This document shows positions 31,301 through 41,157 of a DNA stretch of 64,000 bases, piece by piece (the stretch's first letter is position 1; every line of letters begins with the position of its first letter). Source of the DNA: Mesorhizobium sp. NBSH29 (lineage in GTDB: Bacteria; Pseudomonadota; Alphaproteobacteria; Rhizobiales; Rhizobiaceae); assembly GCF_015500055.1 (NCBI RefSeq), contig NZ_CP045494.1:1-64000 (forward strand), written 5' to 3'. A program made the translations under genes and the position numbers. A model generated the notes under the pieces. The model had not been told where the DNA came from. It ran no database searches and was given only the letters and a program-made list of their open reading frames with translations.

Positions 31301-31829
31301 CGCAGACGCTGGGCAGCGCTGCTTCGATAGACGAAGCCCGCGCCGCCTTCGGGTCGCGGCTTGTCGCGCTGGGCAAGGCGCACGACCTGCTGACCCGCGA
31401 AAACTGGGGCAGGCGCGGATCTGTCGATGTCGTCTCGGACACATTGGAGCCGCTTGCCGGGGGATCGAACCGCTTCCGGATCGACGGTCCCAGCCTTGCG
31501 GCTCGCGCCAGGCCCGTGCGCTCTCCATTGCCATGCCATCCATGAATTAGCACGAAACGCCGCGAAATACGGCGCGCTCTCGACCGGGGAAGGCCAAGTC
31601 GATATCGCCTGGCGCCTCGACGGTCAGGACGAGGATCGGCGGCTATACTTGCGCTGGACCGAGCGCGGGCCGCCTGTCACGCGCCGACGCGCAAGGGTTT
31701 CGGCACCCGCCTGGTCCAGCGGGTGCTGGCTACGGAACTGGGCGGCAAGGTGAGCGTTGCCTACGAGACTCGGTGTCGTTTGCACCATCGATGCGCCGAT
31801 GCCAGAGGGGGAAAGGACGAAACAGGTTG
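28332..31829 (+). pseudogene. CheB-CheR-PAS-HWE hybrid sensor protein, multiply frameshifted
   Basis: A fused chemotaxis-type methylesterase, methyltransferase and histidine kinase. ATG 28332 reads 'AIPVVG', then the CheB core 'CAFVVVLHLDPKRESELARV', 'VLSGTGSNGTEGLKEI'. CheR follows: 'SIRVWAPACSTGEEAYSVAM' (SAM-binding) and 'LVCRNVLIYLEADAQQRI'. Next come coiled coil 'TNEELKASNEE'/'LQSFNEELNTVNSQLQHKI', a PAS 'LFLIPGFRITWFAPAMKDLF', a second PAS, and an HWE kinase 'ILVGELNHRIKNVMATVQAI', 'IHELARNAAKYGALS', 'GFGTRLVQRVLATELGGKV'. About ten indels break it. The end near 31829 is inferred. Confidence 0.78.
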
Positions 31830-32201
31830 ACCGACCAGACACCGAAGCGGGTGCTGATCGTCGAGGATGAAGTCCTGCTCGCGATGTATCTGGAGGATTT
31901 GCTGACCGACTCGGGCATGAAGTGGTCGGTCAAGCCACGCGTATCGACGAAGCCATGACGCTTGCTCGCGAAAGCGACATCGACTTTGCGATTTCTGGAT
32001 ATCAATGTCGCCGGCACGAAGTCCTTTCCAGTAGCCGACATACTGCGGCAGCGCAGCATTCCGTTTGCGTTTGCAAGCGGATACGGGGCCGAGGGTTTTC
32101 CCGACGGATATCGCGACGAACCGGCATTGCGCAAACCATACGCACAAGAAGATCTGCAACGAACCATCGCGCGGGTTTTCGCGGATCGCCCGCCGGTATA
32201 A
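31827..32201 (+). pseudogene. Receiver-domain response regulator, one frameshift
   Basis: Single-domain response regulator, likely the phosphorylation partner of the hybrid kinase upstream, whose end it touches. TTG 31827 gives 'LTDQTPKRVLIVEDEVLLAM' (acidic pocket), 'YLEDLLTDSG', then after an indel near 31917 'DFAILDINVAGTKSFPVADI' (phospho-Asp), 'IPFAFASGYGAEGFPDGYRD' and 'LRKPYAQEDLQRTIA' (conserved Lys). No output domain is present. About 124 codons, the usual size. Confidence 0.75.
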
Positions 32202-32244
32202 TGCTGTATCTGGCTGAATTTCGAAAGGGGAAGCGGTCGGCGGC

Positions 32245-33261
32245 CTATTCCGCGAGTGGGGCCGAACCATTGGATGCCGACGCGACGCGTCTTACGCTCT
32301 CCGGCGTCAGCCAGTTCTGCTCTACGAGGTCGCGGAGCTTGTAGGCACGATCCAGCGCCTGCCTGCTCGGCGTGCCAGTCGGCGGAGGGGCGTGTTCCGC
32401 GGACCGGGTGTGATCGGCCATCTGAAGGCAAATTCGCCGCTCGTTGAGGAACCGCACCGCGGCGCGCATGACTTTTTCCATTTCCTCGAACTGCGCCCCC
32501 GCCATGATCTCGGCGGTATAACTATGCCCGATGTGACAGCCGAATTTGATGATTGAACCGACCTCGAATTTTTTCAGCGCGCCGCCACATTCGGGGCAGG
32601 TGACCGTCAAGGCCGTCGAATGTTCTGGCCTCGGTCAACTCGGGACTTTGCCCGGAATCCGGTTGAAAAGAGGATATCGGCATGGCTGGATCCTTTCCGT
32701 CCTTTCCGTTGACCAGTTCTATCAGCAATTTGGCATTTCCGCGAGCGGCGGGCAGTAATCGAGCGCGACGTGCGCGGGCGCTTTTCGGCATGTCCGGATA
32801 TGCGGCGTCGTCGGGAGCTTGGGCAATCGCGATGCCGCCGCGCCGCTTGATTTCAAGCAGGCGAGCGTGCCGTCGTTCAGATTGCCAGACAGGATCACGC
32901 CCAGCGCGTCGGTGCCATAGTGCTCCGCCGCGCTGCGGAACAGCGGGTCGATGGCCGGCCGCGCGCAGTTTTCCTTGGGACCACGCAACAGGCGCAGCCG
33001 CCCGTCGGCGACGATCATATGGCGATCCGGCGGAGCCACATAGATGCGGCCAGGATGGATCGTTTCGCCATCTTCGGCATGTTTTGCGGGAAGCGGGCCG
33101 GCGGAATTCAAAAGTTCCGGCAATTCGCTTCGATGGGCGCCGATATGCAGCACCACCAAAACAGGGGCGGGAAACGTATTCGGCAGCGCAGCGGCGAGAA
33201 AGCGCAACGCACCTACTCCGCCTGCGGATGCGCCGATGACGATGATTGAGGAAGATGCCAT
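32245..33261 (-). pseudogene. CheB-type protein-glutamate methylesterase with C-terminal domain, frameshifted
   Basis: ATG 33261 opens 'MASSSIIVIGASAGGVGALR' (catalytic Ser loop GASAGG), 'LVVLHIGAHRSELPELLNSA' (His) and 'GVILSGNLNDGTLACLK' (Asp region). No receiver domain precedes it. The C-terminal part, in two other frames, includes a zinc-ribbon-like 'VTCPECGGALKKFEVGSIIK' with 'FGCHIGHSYT' and a helical tail. Breaks near 32720-32800 and 32600. It is convergent with the response regulator, 44 bases away. Confidence 0.75.
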
Positions 33262-33642
33262 GAGAGCCTTCGGGGCTGGCCGGATCGGAATAAAGGTCAA
33301 CGCATTCGACCTGGAAAAGTTCGAGAGGACAGCGTCCGGCTGCCTTTGTCGCCGTTACGGATGACCTCAGCAACGCATGCGCAGCGAGATTCATCGCCAC
33401 ATGAGCTAAGTTGCGCCGGCTGCGTGGTCCACCTTGGCAAACACCCGGGCACCAGCCTCCTCGACCGCGGCTGTCGGCCGTTTCGGGGACAGAGCCGGGA
33501 CTTCCCTTATGATCCAGTCAGAAGCTGCGAGCCCCGCCGACGCCATCGGACCGGCTCAACCCGTCACCGTTTCGTTTTCGACACGGGCAACAGGGCGCGA
33601 GCAAGATCAGGGCTTACATAGCCCGCCGATCCGGCTATCCGG
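33262..33642. other. Intergenic region, no gene seen
   Basis: About 380 bases between two minus-strand genes. Reading frames exist on both strands, but none has recognisable domains. It should hold the promoter of the CheB gene. Confidence 0.35.
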
Positions 33643-34170
33643 CTATCCTCGCGCGCCTTCGGCGGCCGTGTTCTCGCGCGCCTTCCACAACGAGTAGCCG
33701 AGAACCGTTCCGAAGAAGAACGTATGCGCAATGAACTGCGCGATCGGGTTTGCCTCAAGAAACCAGGGAAATGCCATCGGAGCGATGACGTAGAAATTGA
33801 CGAGCCATAAAACGAGCCCGAACAGGCTGCCCAGTCCTACATGGGCCATCTGGCCCCGTAGCGTGCTGGCGGCGATCGCTCCGAAGATCATTCCATACAC
33901 GATGGAAAGCACCATGTGGACAATCACGCCTACCGACCCGGCTGTCAGGAGCGAATAGCCGGGATCGAGGGCAGCCGGGCCGATTACGATGGCGCCGATC
34001 ATCCGCAAGGGCATGAAGAATGCGCCAATCCCCATGAGGAAAGCGCTCGCCATCATTTCGAATGCCGCAGTTAGGATGCCGGCGACTATGCCCCAGAGCG
34101 CTCCTTGGCGAAGGCCTCACTTCATGTCCCGTGGCGTCGCCGCCGTATGAACGCGGTTATCTAAAGCCAT
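33643..34170 (-). pseudogene. Conserved polytopic membrane protein, one frameshift
   Basis: After an indel near 34117 the 137 residues hold four hydrophobic segments, for example 'ASAFLMGIGAFFMPLRM', 'SVGVIVHMVLSIVYGMIFGA', 'GLGSLFGLVLWLVNFYVIAP' and 'IAHTFFFGTVLGYSLW'. The start 'MALDNRVHTAATPRD' at 34170 is in the other frame, joined by 'GLRQGALWGIVAGILTAAFE'. The family is not named here; similar four-helix proteins of unknown function are common in Proteobacteria. The IS6 element lies upstream. Confidence 0.6.
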
Positions 34171-34291
34171 GGTGAACTCCTCCAGGCCGCAATCGGCAGC
34201 ATTATTCGCAAGTCGCCGCCGCCGCGAAGGTTCCGTAGTCCGAAGGAGCGTCACGGCGAATTGATCAATGGCGATGGGTAGGCTATTAGGC

Positions 34292-35115
34292 GGTTGTGTT
34301 GCAAATTTTTTGGAAGGCAAGAGGCAGCTTTCCGCTGGACGGATTTCAGGTGGCGATTGCCTCGAATTGTTCATTGAGGGCAGGCGCTGGGTTGAAGGCG
34401 AAGCGGCCCTGCCGCTTGCGCATCATATGAACCATCTCGATGCGGGCCAGCGTGACGGCTGCCGTCGCGAAGGACTTGAAGCCCAGCATCGGCCGCACCC
34501 GCCGCTTGATACGTCGATGATCCTGCTCGATCCGATTGTTGAGGTATTGGCTTTTGCGAATGCGGATCGCTTTCAATGCTGCGTTGCGACCGATCCAGCA
34601 AACGGCTTTCGGCATCGCAGGAGATGATCGCCTCCCGGTTGGTCTGACTGCCGTCGATGACAATGCGGTCCGGTCGGCCGTGACGATGCAAAGCGTTGCG
34701 CAGAAAGCGTTTTCGCCGCCGGGCAGATCACGATGTTCGCTGAACCAGAATTCGACGGTGTCGCCAACGCTGTCGATGGCGCGATAGAAATACATCCACT
34801 GGCCGCGAACCTTGATGTACGTTTCGTCCATATGCCATTTGCTGCCGACGGATCGCTTTCGGCGATTGAACCGCTTGAGCAGAACGGGCGAAAAGTGGAC
34901 CACCCAGCGATGGATCGTCGAGTGATCAATACTGATGCCGCGCTCAGCCATCATCTCCTTCAAATCCCGCAAGCTCAAGCCGTAAGCCAGATACCAGCGA
35001 ACGCACAGCAGGATCATTGATCGGTCGAAATGGCGGCCTTAAACATCAAACGGTCTCCTCAAGGCGAGACCTCGTCATACCAGACCCGAATTACCGCAAC
35101 GTTTGCAACACAACC
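34292..35115 (-). mobile_element. IS6 family insertion sequence
   Basis: The ends are inverted repeats GGTTGTGTTGCAAA (left from 34292, right ending 35115), matching the IS6 family type (GG---TGTTGCAA). The 824-bp length is usual. It contains one transposase gene on the minus strand. The 8-bp flanks (TATTAGGC and GGTCTGTG) do not match, so no target duplication is preserved here. Confidence 0.8.
34346..35046 (-). pseudogene. IS6 family transposase, frameshifted
   Basis: DDE transposase of the IS6 element. ATG 35046 gives 'MFKGRHFDRS' after restoring one G in a GG run, then 'ILLCVRWYLAYGLSLRDLKE', 'KWHMDETYIKVRGQWMYFYR' (first Asp), 'RPDRIVIDGSQTNREAI' (second Asp, in another frame) and 'LNNRIEQDHRRIKRRVRPM' (Glu). 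The central 150 bases are frame-shifted and then return, so two compensating indels plus the one at the start are needed. Confidence 0.8.
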
Positions 35116-35499
35116 GGTCTGTGAGGAAGGCATCGAAGATAGGCCTAGCCTTCCTCGGCGCTATCGATCGTTCGAAAGAAGAGAGCGCCTTCGCGAATCC
35201 AGATCGGAGGTACAATTCGGGCGACCATGTCCCAAAATCTGCGTCTATGGCCCCGTGAAAGCGCGGCGGCTAAGCCCACGTGCTTAGCCTGACAAGGGCC
35301 TAAAATTCCGCCGATTGTTCGGCGAGAGTGAGCAGGTCTAGCGCGGAATCGGCCGCGCGGGGTTTTGGGTGTCACGCATTTGAGAGGGAGTTTTGTTTCA
35401 AAGTCGGTCCAAGGCGAACATAATCGGACGGCCACTCTCTATACCAAACAGACCTCTCCTCCAGCGCCCCCATCCATCATGCTGCTGTTGAGTTATTCG

Positions 35500-35745
35500 T
35501 CCCTCTACGACGGTGGTGGACGCGGACGGAGCGCTCAAGAGATGGGGATATTCCGGTCGGATCGGTGAGCGGGGAGGGCTACGGCGGAGGGGAAGAACCA
35601 CTGGCCGACGTTGTTGAGGACGAGTGTCTTGAGCGGGTCGCTGCCGCGTTGAGCCCTTAGCGACGGGCGGCAATTCACGATCAGGACGACTTGTCGTGTG
35701 GGCAGCCGATGATCGGGGTCATGAACCGCGATGCTATCGCGACAA
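35500..35745 (-). pseudogene. IS91 family transposase 3' end remnant (second copy)
   Basis: The minus strand reads 'CRPSLRAQRGSDPLKTLVLN' and 'NVGQWFFPSAVALPAHRSDR' across frames, matching the extreme C-terminus of an IS91 transposase and resembling the remnant at 25545-25935. It abuts the HNH-like fragment at 35748. The region 35116-35500 to its left, after the IS6 end, shows no gene. Confidence 0.5.
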
Positions 35746-35747
35746 GA

Positions 35748-36173
35748 TTAGTTGGAAATATCACCAGATTGATGCCGCCGGCATGACGGAGCGACGAAAA
35801 TGCAAGATCTGGCTACACCGTATCTGCGAACCCGGTTGGCCACCACGCGATCCAGAAGTTCGGCAAAGCGGTTATTATCCTGAGCCATCTTCCAGAAATT
35901 CACGAAACGGCAGACGAACTGAACATTGCCGATCGAATAGTGGCCATAGCTGTCAATCCGATCCGGAGAAACGAGCATATCGCTATCGCAATCGTCCTGG
36001 CCATGCAGATGCATCGCAATGCCAGTGATAGCGCATTTCCCCTTCTGCTGCTCGTAGAGGTTGGCAAGATGAGCCTTCATCTCGGCTTCGGAACAATGGA
36101 GTTCCTCGTTCTTCAAGGTCTTGAAGACCTTCTGGCCATTCGAATTCGCAACCGCGCCCGTGATCGAGAGCAT
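35748..36173 (-). pseudogene. HNH-type nuclease-like protein, truncated fragment
   Basis: The frame carries 'YEQQKGKCAITGIAMHLHG' and 'LVSPDRIDSYGHYSIGNVQF' with 'VCRFVNFWKMAQDNNRFAEL', a pattern seen at the C-terminal end of small HNH-like endonucleases (paired with a Cys and D-R-I-D motif). The 5' end is cut by IS66-type sequence at about 36190 and the 3' end by an IS91 remnant. No function is expected now. Confidence 0.5.
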
Positions 36174-36204
36174 GAGATTTGCGAGAGTGAGCTCATGCAG
36201 CGAT

Positions 36205-36990
36205 ACGCTCGATCCGCGGCGCCGATCCGCCGGCGGCGCTCTACTACGCCTCGCGTGATCGCAGGCACGAACATCCCGAGGATCACCTCAAGGGCTGGCG
36301 GGGCATCCTGCAGGCCGACGCCTATGGCGGCTACAACGGCCTCTACGAGGCCGGCGCGCAAGGCGGGAGCGGTCACCTCGGCGCTCTGTTGGGCGCATGC
36401 CCGCCGCGGCTTCTTCGAACTCGCTGACATCTCCGCCTTGGCACGGCGCGGGCCATCCGCCGCGCCCGTCTCGCCGATTGCGCTGGAAGCGGTGACGCGT
36501 ATCGACGCGCTGTTCGCCATCGAGCGCGCGATAAACGGCTTGAGCGCCGAGGACCGTCGGTGCGTCCGACAGGAACAGTCCAGGCCACTCACCGATGACC
36601 TGCACGCGTGGCTGCAGGAGAAGCGCACCACGCTGTCGCGTTCGTCGTCGGTCGCCAAGCCGATCGACTACATGCTTAAGCGCTGGAGCCGCTTCGCCGG
36701 CTTCCTCGACGACGGTCACATCTGCCTGACAAACAATGCCGCAGAGCGCAGCCTGCGTGGCTTTTGCCCTCGGCAGGAAAGCCTGGCTCTTCGCCGGCTC
36801 CGACCGCAGCGCCGATCGTGCAGCCGCCATCGCGACGCTCATCGCCACCGCGAAACTGAAACGACGTCGATCCACAGGCCTGGCTCGCCGACGCGCTCGC
36901 CCACATCGCGGGGACGCCGAGAGTCGATTGTCCGAGCTACTGCCCTGGCACTGGCGTGTCGGCACGGCCCAGAACCGCGCAGCCGCCTGA
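36205..36990 (+). pseudogene. IS66 family transposase TnpC, N-terminally truncated and frameshifted
   Basis: Frames together give 'PPAALYYASRDRRHEHPEDH', 'LKGWRGILQADAYGGYNGLY', 'ALCWAHARRGFFELADISAL', 'KPIDYMLKRWSRFAGFLDDG' and 'HICLTNNAAERSLRGFALGR' then 'KAWLFAGSDRSADRAAAIAT'. These are the catalytic half of IS66 TnpC, including the final Glu in NNAAERSLR. The 5' half and the accessory tnpA and tnpB genes are missing. Two indels near 36370 and 36775. Confidence 0.8.
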
Positions 36991-37511
36991 TCAGACGGCC
37001 GTGGTCGTCCAACGCCGTCAGCCCGCGGCCCCTCGCCGGAGGGTATACGATCGGCCTGCACGGAGTTTTCCTGGGAAGGACAAGACAACAATGACCCCGC
37101 CTGCGGTCGCGGATGGGCCACCATCGGTACCGCCGGCCGCCTCGTCGGGCACTTCTACATCCATAACGGCGACGATTCAGGCTTCGTCTGCGCGCGCAAC
37201 GGACTTCCTCAACTAGTGGTGGCACGAATCACAAGGACACAGTTCCTGCGGATTAGGTCGCCCACCCCGAGACGGCGAGGGGCGGCGTTATGGGCAACCG
37301 ATACACAGGGGACATGAAGGGGCCTCTGGGGCCGAAAACTTGCGGTGCAAGCCTTCACTCGGCAGAAGCCGTTGTCCAAAGCATCAATGTGGATGCAATG
37401 GCTCTAATCCAACGTAGCAGTGTTAGCTCCCGATAGCGAACATTCGTTCACAGCGTAACTGTGGTTCGCCATAAGTGTGATTTCCGCCGAAGAGACGACA
37501 TTGGCAAAACG
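36991..37511. other. Intergenic region, no clear gene
   Basis: About 520 bases after the IS66 fragment. A frame near 37100-37210 reads 'GWATIGTAGRLVGHFYIHNG' and 'DDSGFVCARNG', which looks protein-like but is not recognised. The rest (37230-37511) has many short inverted repeats and no coding signature. It may include the IS66 right end and 3' flank of the ferritin-like gene. Confidence 0.35.
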
Positions 37512-38252
37512 TCATGAGGCTGGAAGACGTGAGAACATGAATGCCCCGCCGCAGTTGGCGGCGAGGCATGTAGGCGTAGGCGCGCTTGTTAAGCCTTCAA
37601 AAAACGGCATTGCCGCAGCAAGCACAGCTTCCTTGGTCATCGGCTCATCGAATGCACCATCCCAAGCCTTCTTGCCCCCTATCCGGCGGACCTGAGCGGC
37701 ATGACGTGCTTCGACCGAATGGATCTGGAGCGCGGCCGTAAGGATGTCGTCATTCTCCATCAGATTTCCGGCCTGACCCTTGTAGGCGGCCACACCGAGG
37801 TCTTCGAAGGTCTGCGATAGGGTCAAGAAAGTTTCGAAATTCGAGAACACATCGGCATACTTTCCGCCCGCCGTGAAGTCGGCTTCTGGACGCTTGACAG
37901 CCGCCGCTCCGAGAGCGCCGGACAGGAAGGCCACGTGTGCCGCTTCATGCAGGCCGATCTGCTGGAACACTGCCTTGTGTTCGGCGGGGATGAAATCCTT
38001 CTCCAGAGCGGAACGGTAGAATGCATCCTCGATATGTTCGAGCGTCAGTGCGAAGTTCAACGTATCGACGATCTGTTGCGGCAACCCTGCCGCAAAAGCC
38101 TGCTTCGATGCTGCGGCAAGGACCAGCGGAGCCGAGGCAAGTGCGCCAAGCGACAACGCCGCATGGGAGAAGAGGCCGCGACGGCTTGTAACCAGACGGC
38201 TCGCCAAATCGGGGTCGAGCGCGCCAAGGATCGTGTTGGTGTTGGTGTTCAT
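37512..38252 (-). CDS. Ferritin-like protein with Tat-type signal
   Basis: Intact exported four-helix protein. The ATG at 38252 has AGGAGG 7 bases upstream, better than the ATG 6 bases earlier. A twin-Arg signal 'TSRRGLFSHAALSLGALASA' covers roughly residues 23-57. The ferritin-like domain has 'LNFALTLEHIEDAFYRSALE', 'IGLHEAAHVAFLSGALGAAA' and 'ALQIHSVEARHAAQVRRIGG', carrying Glu-x6-Tyr and E-x2-H metal-ligand patterns. Its role is likely periplasmic; metal storage or peroxide protection is guesswork. It follows a paralogue 12 bases upstream. Confidence 0.8.
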   Translation of the reverse strand: MNTNTNTILGALDPDLASRLVTSRRGLFSHAALSLGALASAPLVLAAASKQAFAAGLPQQIVDTLNFALTLEHIEDAFYRSALEKDFIPAEHKAVFQQIGLHEAAHVAFLSGALGAAAVKRPEADFTAGGKYADVFSNFETFLTLSQTFEDLGVAAYKGQAGNLMENDDILTAALQIHSVEARHAAQVRRIGGKKAWDGAFDEPMTKEAVLAAAMPFFEGLTSAPTPTCLAANCGGAFMFSRLPAS

Positions 38253-38263
38253 GATCATTCCTC

Positions 38264-38950
38264 CTAGAGGCTCTTTGCCGTGACTTCGGTTTTGATGAAC
38301 GGATCAGCGGCGGCGAGAACCTTCGCAGGCTCCAACGCTCCGTCGAGGCCGTTCTTGTCGACCACGTCAGGGCCCGCGAATGCAACGCTGCCAGGTTGTA
38401 GCAGATCGCGGATCGTAGCCGCATGTCGCGCTTCGACCGATACTATACGACCTGCGGCGACAAGGTAGTCGCCCTTCTCGAGCAATTTCCCCGCGCCATT
38501 ATAGGCGGCAACGCCGAGGTCTTCGAACGTCTTGGCTGTAGTCAGGACGCTTTCACGGCTGGCAAAATCGACCTTGGAAAAGTCCACTTCGAGATCAGGG
38601 ATTGCCTTGTCGGCGAGCGCGCCTTTCAGGAAATCACGATGCGCGACTTCATGATCGCGGATGTCAGTGAGGATTGCCTTCTCGTCACCGCTCATCTCCC
38701 CGTAGGGGCTTTCGATCACCTTGGTGTAGAAAGCTGCTTCAAGCTGCTCCAAGGCGTAGGCATAGTTCAATATGCCGATATCGCCTTCGCCTAGATCAGC
38801 CGCCAACGCCGGCGTGATGCCGAAGTTCGGAAGGCTGCCGCCGAATATGGCAAGCGTGGCGACGACTCCGCCGGTCCATTGGAGGACGGTCCTCCTGGAT
38901 TTCTGTGCGGACAAAGGTCCAGCACGAGACTCTGTCTGATTGTGTTGCAT
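38264..38950 (-). CDS. Ferritin-like protein with Tat-type signal (paralogue)
   Basis: First gene of the tandem pair. ATG 38950 is chosen for the GGAG 6 bases upstream; in-frame ATGs at 38962 and 39049 also exist. The signal is 'KSRRTVLQWTGGVVATLAIF', then 'ALA'. The domain has 'LNYAYALEQLEAAFYTKVIE', 'ILTDIRDHEVAHRDFLKGAL' and 'RIVSVEARHAATIRDLLQPG', the same metal-ligand layout as its neighbour. Similar pairs occur in several Hyphomicrobiales. No obvious promoter was assigned in the AT-rich 100 bases upstream. Confidence 0.8.
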   Translation of the reverse strand: MQHNQTESRAGPLSAQKSRRTVLQWTGGVVATLAIFGGSLPNFGITPALAADLGEGDIGILNYAYALEQLEAAFYTKVIESPYGEMSGDEKAILTDIRDHEVAHRDFLKGALADKAIPDLEVDFSKVDFASRESVLTTAKTFEDLGVAAYNGAGKLLEKGDYLVAAGRIVSVEARHAATIRDLLQPGSVAFAGPDVVDKNGLDGALEPAKVLAAADPFIKTEVTAKSL

Positions 38951-39300
38951 AGAACTCTCCATTTTGGGATTTGATGCGAAATCATTTCCGCATGGGAGTA
39001 GCAACGAAAGCCTCCGCGCAAAGTTTCGTAAGTTATTCAATTTACTCAATTATTTGTGAGTCGTTTGAATTCTGGTCACAATTATGCTGGATCGGAAGCG
39101 TATAAATTCAGATATTACTAGAGCGTTGTCGCGGAGGAATGGTTCCGGTGGTTTTATGATTTTCTTCAAACGTGAGCGGCATGTGCGTTTGCTGGTGCCA
39201 AAGCAACGGCCGAACTGGCGAGAAGAAGTCGATCTTCAAGCTATCTTAAGCTTCAGTGCGCTTCGATGCCGCTCAACCCATATGGGGAGGTGGCAAAAGG

Positions 39301-41064
39301 ATGAACTGGCTATCCGAGGACCAAGTGGCGCTGTCCGTAGTTGACGCGCTGACGGCGAGCATTTGTGTCATCGATCATGACGGAATCGTTCGTGCCGAAA
39401 ACGCCGCTTGGAAACAATTCTCGTCCCGCAACGGCGGCATCGGTTCGTACATCGGCGTAAACTACCTGGAGATTTGCAGGAAGGCGGGTGGCGACGATTC
39501 TGAAGCGGCTCATCGAATTGCAACAGCAATTCGGCAGGTGCTGGATGGAAAGCGTCACCGGTTCGAGGCCGAGTATCCTTGTCATTCGCATACCGAACAA
39601 CGCTGGTTCTTGACCCGGGCAACGCCGCTTCGATTCGGCTCCGATAATAGTCAGGGCAAACAATCTCTGGGAGCCGTCGTCTCACATCAGGAAATAACAG
39701 AAAAAAAGCTGCTCGAAATGCAGCTGAAGGGGTTCGCCGAGACTGACGAGCTTACCGGCCTGAGAAACCGCCGATCCATGATTGATCATATCAGCAAGGC
39801 ATTCGCGGAACACAAGACGGGATGCACGGTAGCGCTGTTGCTACTGGACTTGGACAACTTCAAGGAAATCAACGACACCTCTGGTCACGATATTGGCGAT
39901 CTCGTGATCAAGCAGGTGGCGGAACGCTTATCGAGTTTGACCTCGCGGAATCCCTCGACCATCGCTGCTCGAATGGGAGGCGACGAATTCGCCTTGCTCC
40001 TTGCGGTCGAACAGCCTTGGAGCGTCGTTCCGCTTGCGGAGGAACTTCTTGGCCTTCTTGACCAGCCTTACCCGATTGACGGCGAACAGGTGCATTCCGC
40101 CGCGTCGGTTGGAATCGCCTTCTATCCCACCGACGCAGTTGCGCCCGCATCACTGCTCAAGGCCGCTGACCTGGCTCTATACCGGGCAAAAAATGGCGGC
40201 CGAAACCGATACGTATTCTACACGGACAATCTGCGTGACGCAGCGCAGCAGCGCAAGAAGTTGTTCAACCAAGGTCGCTCGGGCATCGTTCGCAACGAGT
40301 TCGAGACCTACTTTCAGCCAATCGTGAGCCTGAAAGACAAGTCCTTGTTGGGGCTCGAAGCCCTGATCCGATGGCAGCACCCGGACCTCGGTCTGATCAC
40401 CCCGGCGCACTTCCTTCCGCTCCTGAAAGACTGGGGCATGGGGGAGGCGCTCTCACAGGTTGTGCTTCTTCAAGTCATCCAGCATCTTTCGGACTGGCCG
40501 GAAATCCGTATAAGCGTCAACCTGACCACAGGCCAACTTCGAAATCCCAATTTTGTGGATTTTCTGTGCCGTGAAATTTTGGCGAACTCGGTCAACGCTG
40601 AACAACTGAAACTCGAAATAACAGAAGACGTTGTTCTCGGGGACAGCAACAATGAGTTTGAAACCATTCTAACTCGCTTGCGAGATGCCGGGTTCAAAAT
40701 ATCACTGGATGATTTTGGTACCGGTTATGCGTCATTGTCGCACCTTTCTCAATTTCCGCTGGACGAGATCAAGATTGATATGTCGTTTGTCAAACAACTG
40801 AATACCAGCCGTCGTGCTCGCAGTGTGGTGCGCTCGATTACCCATCTCGCTCACGAACTTGGGCTGAGCGTGGTTGCCGAAGGAATCGAAGATAGGGAAA
40901 TCGAGGGTATTGTCGCGGCCCTCGGATGCGACCACGGCCAAGGATATCTGTTTGGCAGGCCTCAGCCTGCCTCCGCGATCCCAGACATCATAAAGAAGTG
41001 GACTTATCCCTCGCGAGCCCCAAGTGCATTGCCCGCGCCAAATTTAAGGAACAGTTCGAGATAG
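39301..41064 (+). CDS. PAS-GGDEF-EAL cyclic di-GMP enzyme
   Basis: The intact 587-residue protein makes and/or breaks cyclic di-GMP. A PAS domain (about residues 10-140, 'ASICVIDHDGIVRAENAAWK') is followed by GGDEF ('ARMGGDEFALLLAVE', active site intact, near residue 225) and EAL ('LGLEALIRWQHPDLGLITPA', near 355, with 'LDDFGTGYASLSHLSQFPLD'). The inhibitory I-site expected just before GGDEF (R-x-x-D) is N-P-S-T, so product inhibition may be lost. ATG 39301 is preferred to 39256 because the PAS fold starts soon after. No transmembrane segment, so cytosolic. Confidence 0.9.
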   Translation: MNWLSEDQVALSVVDALTASICVIDHDGIVRAENAAWKQFSSRNGGIGSYIGVNYLEICRKAGGDDSEAAHRIATAIRQVLDGKRHRFEAEYPCHSHTEQRWFLTRATPLRFGSDNSQGKQSLGAVVSHQEITEKKLLEMQLKGFAETDELTGLRNRRSMIDHISKAFAEHKTGCTVALLLLDLDNFKEINDTSGHDIGDLVIKQVAERLSSLTSRNPSTIAARMGGDEFALLLAVEQPWSVVPLAEELLGLLDQPYPIDGEQVHSAASVGIAFYPTDAVAPASLLKAADLALYRAKNGGRNRYVFYTDNLRDAAQQRKKLFNQGRSGIVRNEFETYFQPIVSLKDKSLLGLEALIRWQHPDLGLITPAHFLPLLKDWGMGEALSQVVLLQVIQHLSDWPEIRISVNLTTGQLRNPNFVDFLCREILANSVNAEQLKLEITEDVVLGDSNNEFETILTRLRDAGFKISLDDFGTGYASLSHLSQFPLDEIKIDMSFVKQLNTSRRARSVVRSITHLAHELGLSVVAEGIEDREIEGIVAALGCDHGQGYLFGRPQPASAIPDIIKKWTYPSRAPSALPAPNLRNSSR

Positions 41065-41157
41065 CCGGCGGCTACGCGCAGGTCAGTAGGGGTCAAATTT
41101 TTCTGATCGGAACGGAGCCGTTCTGCCAAGGCCAGAAGTTCATCCGAGGAATCGGGT

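Noticed and set aside
37230-37511. Possible group II intron or riboswitch, because of short repeats and a GTGCAAGCC word
   Set aside because: No domain V hairpin, no intron-encoded protein and no known riboswitch pattern could be identified.
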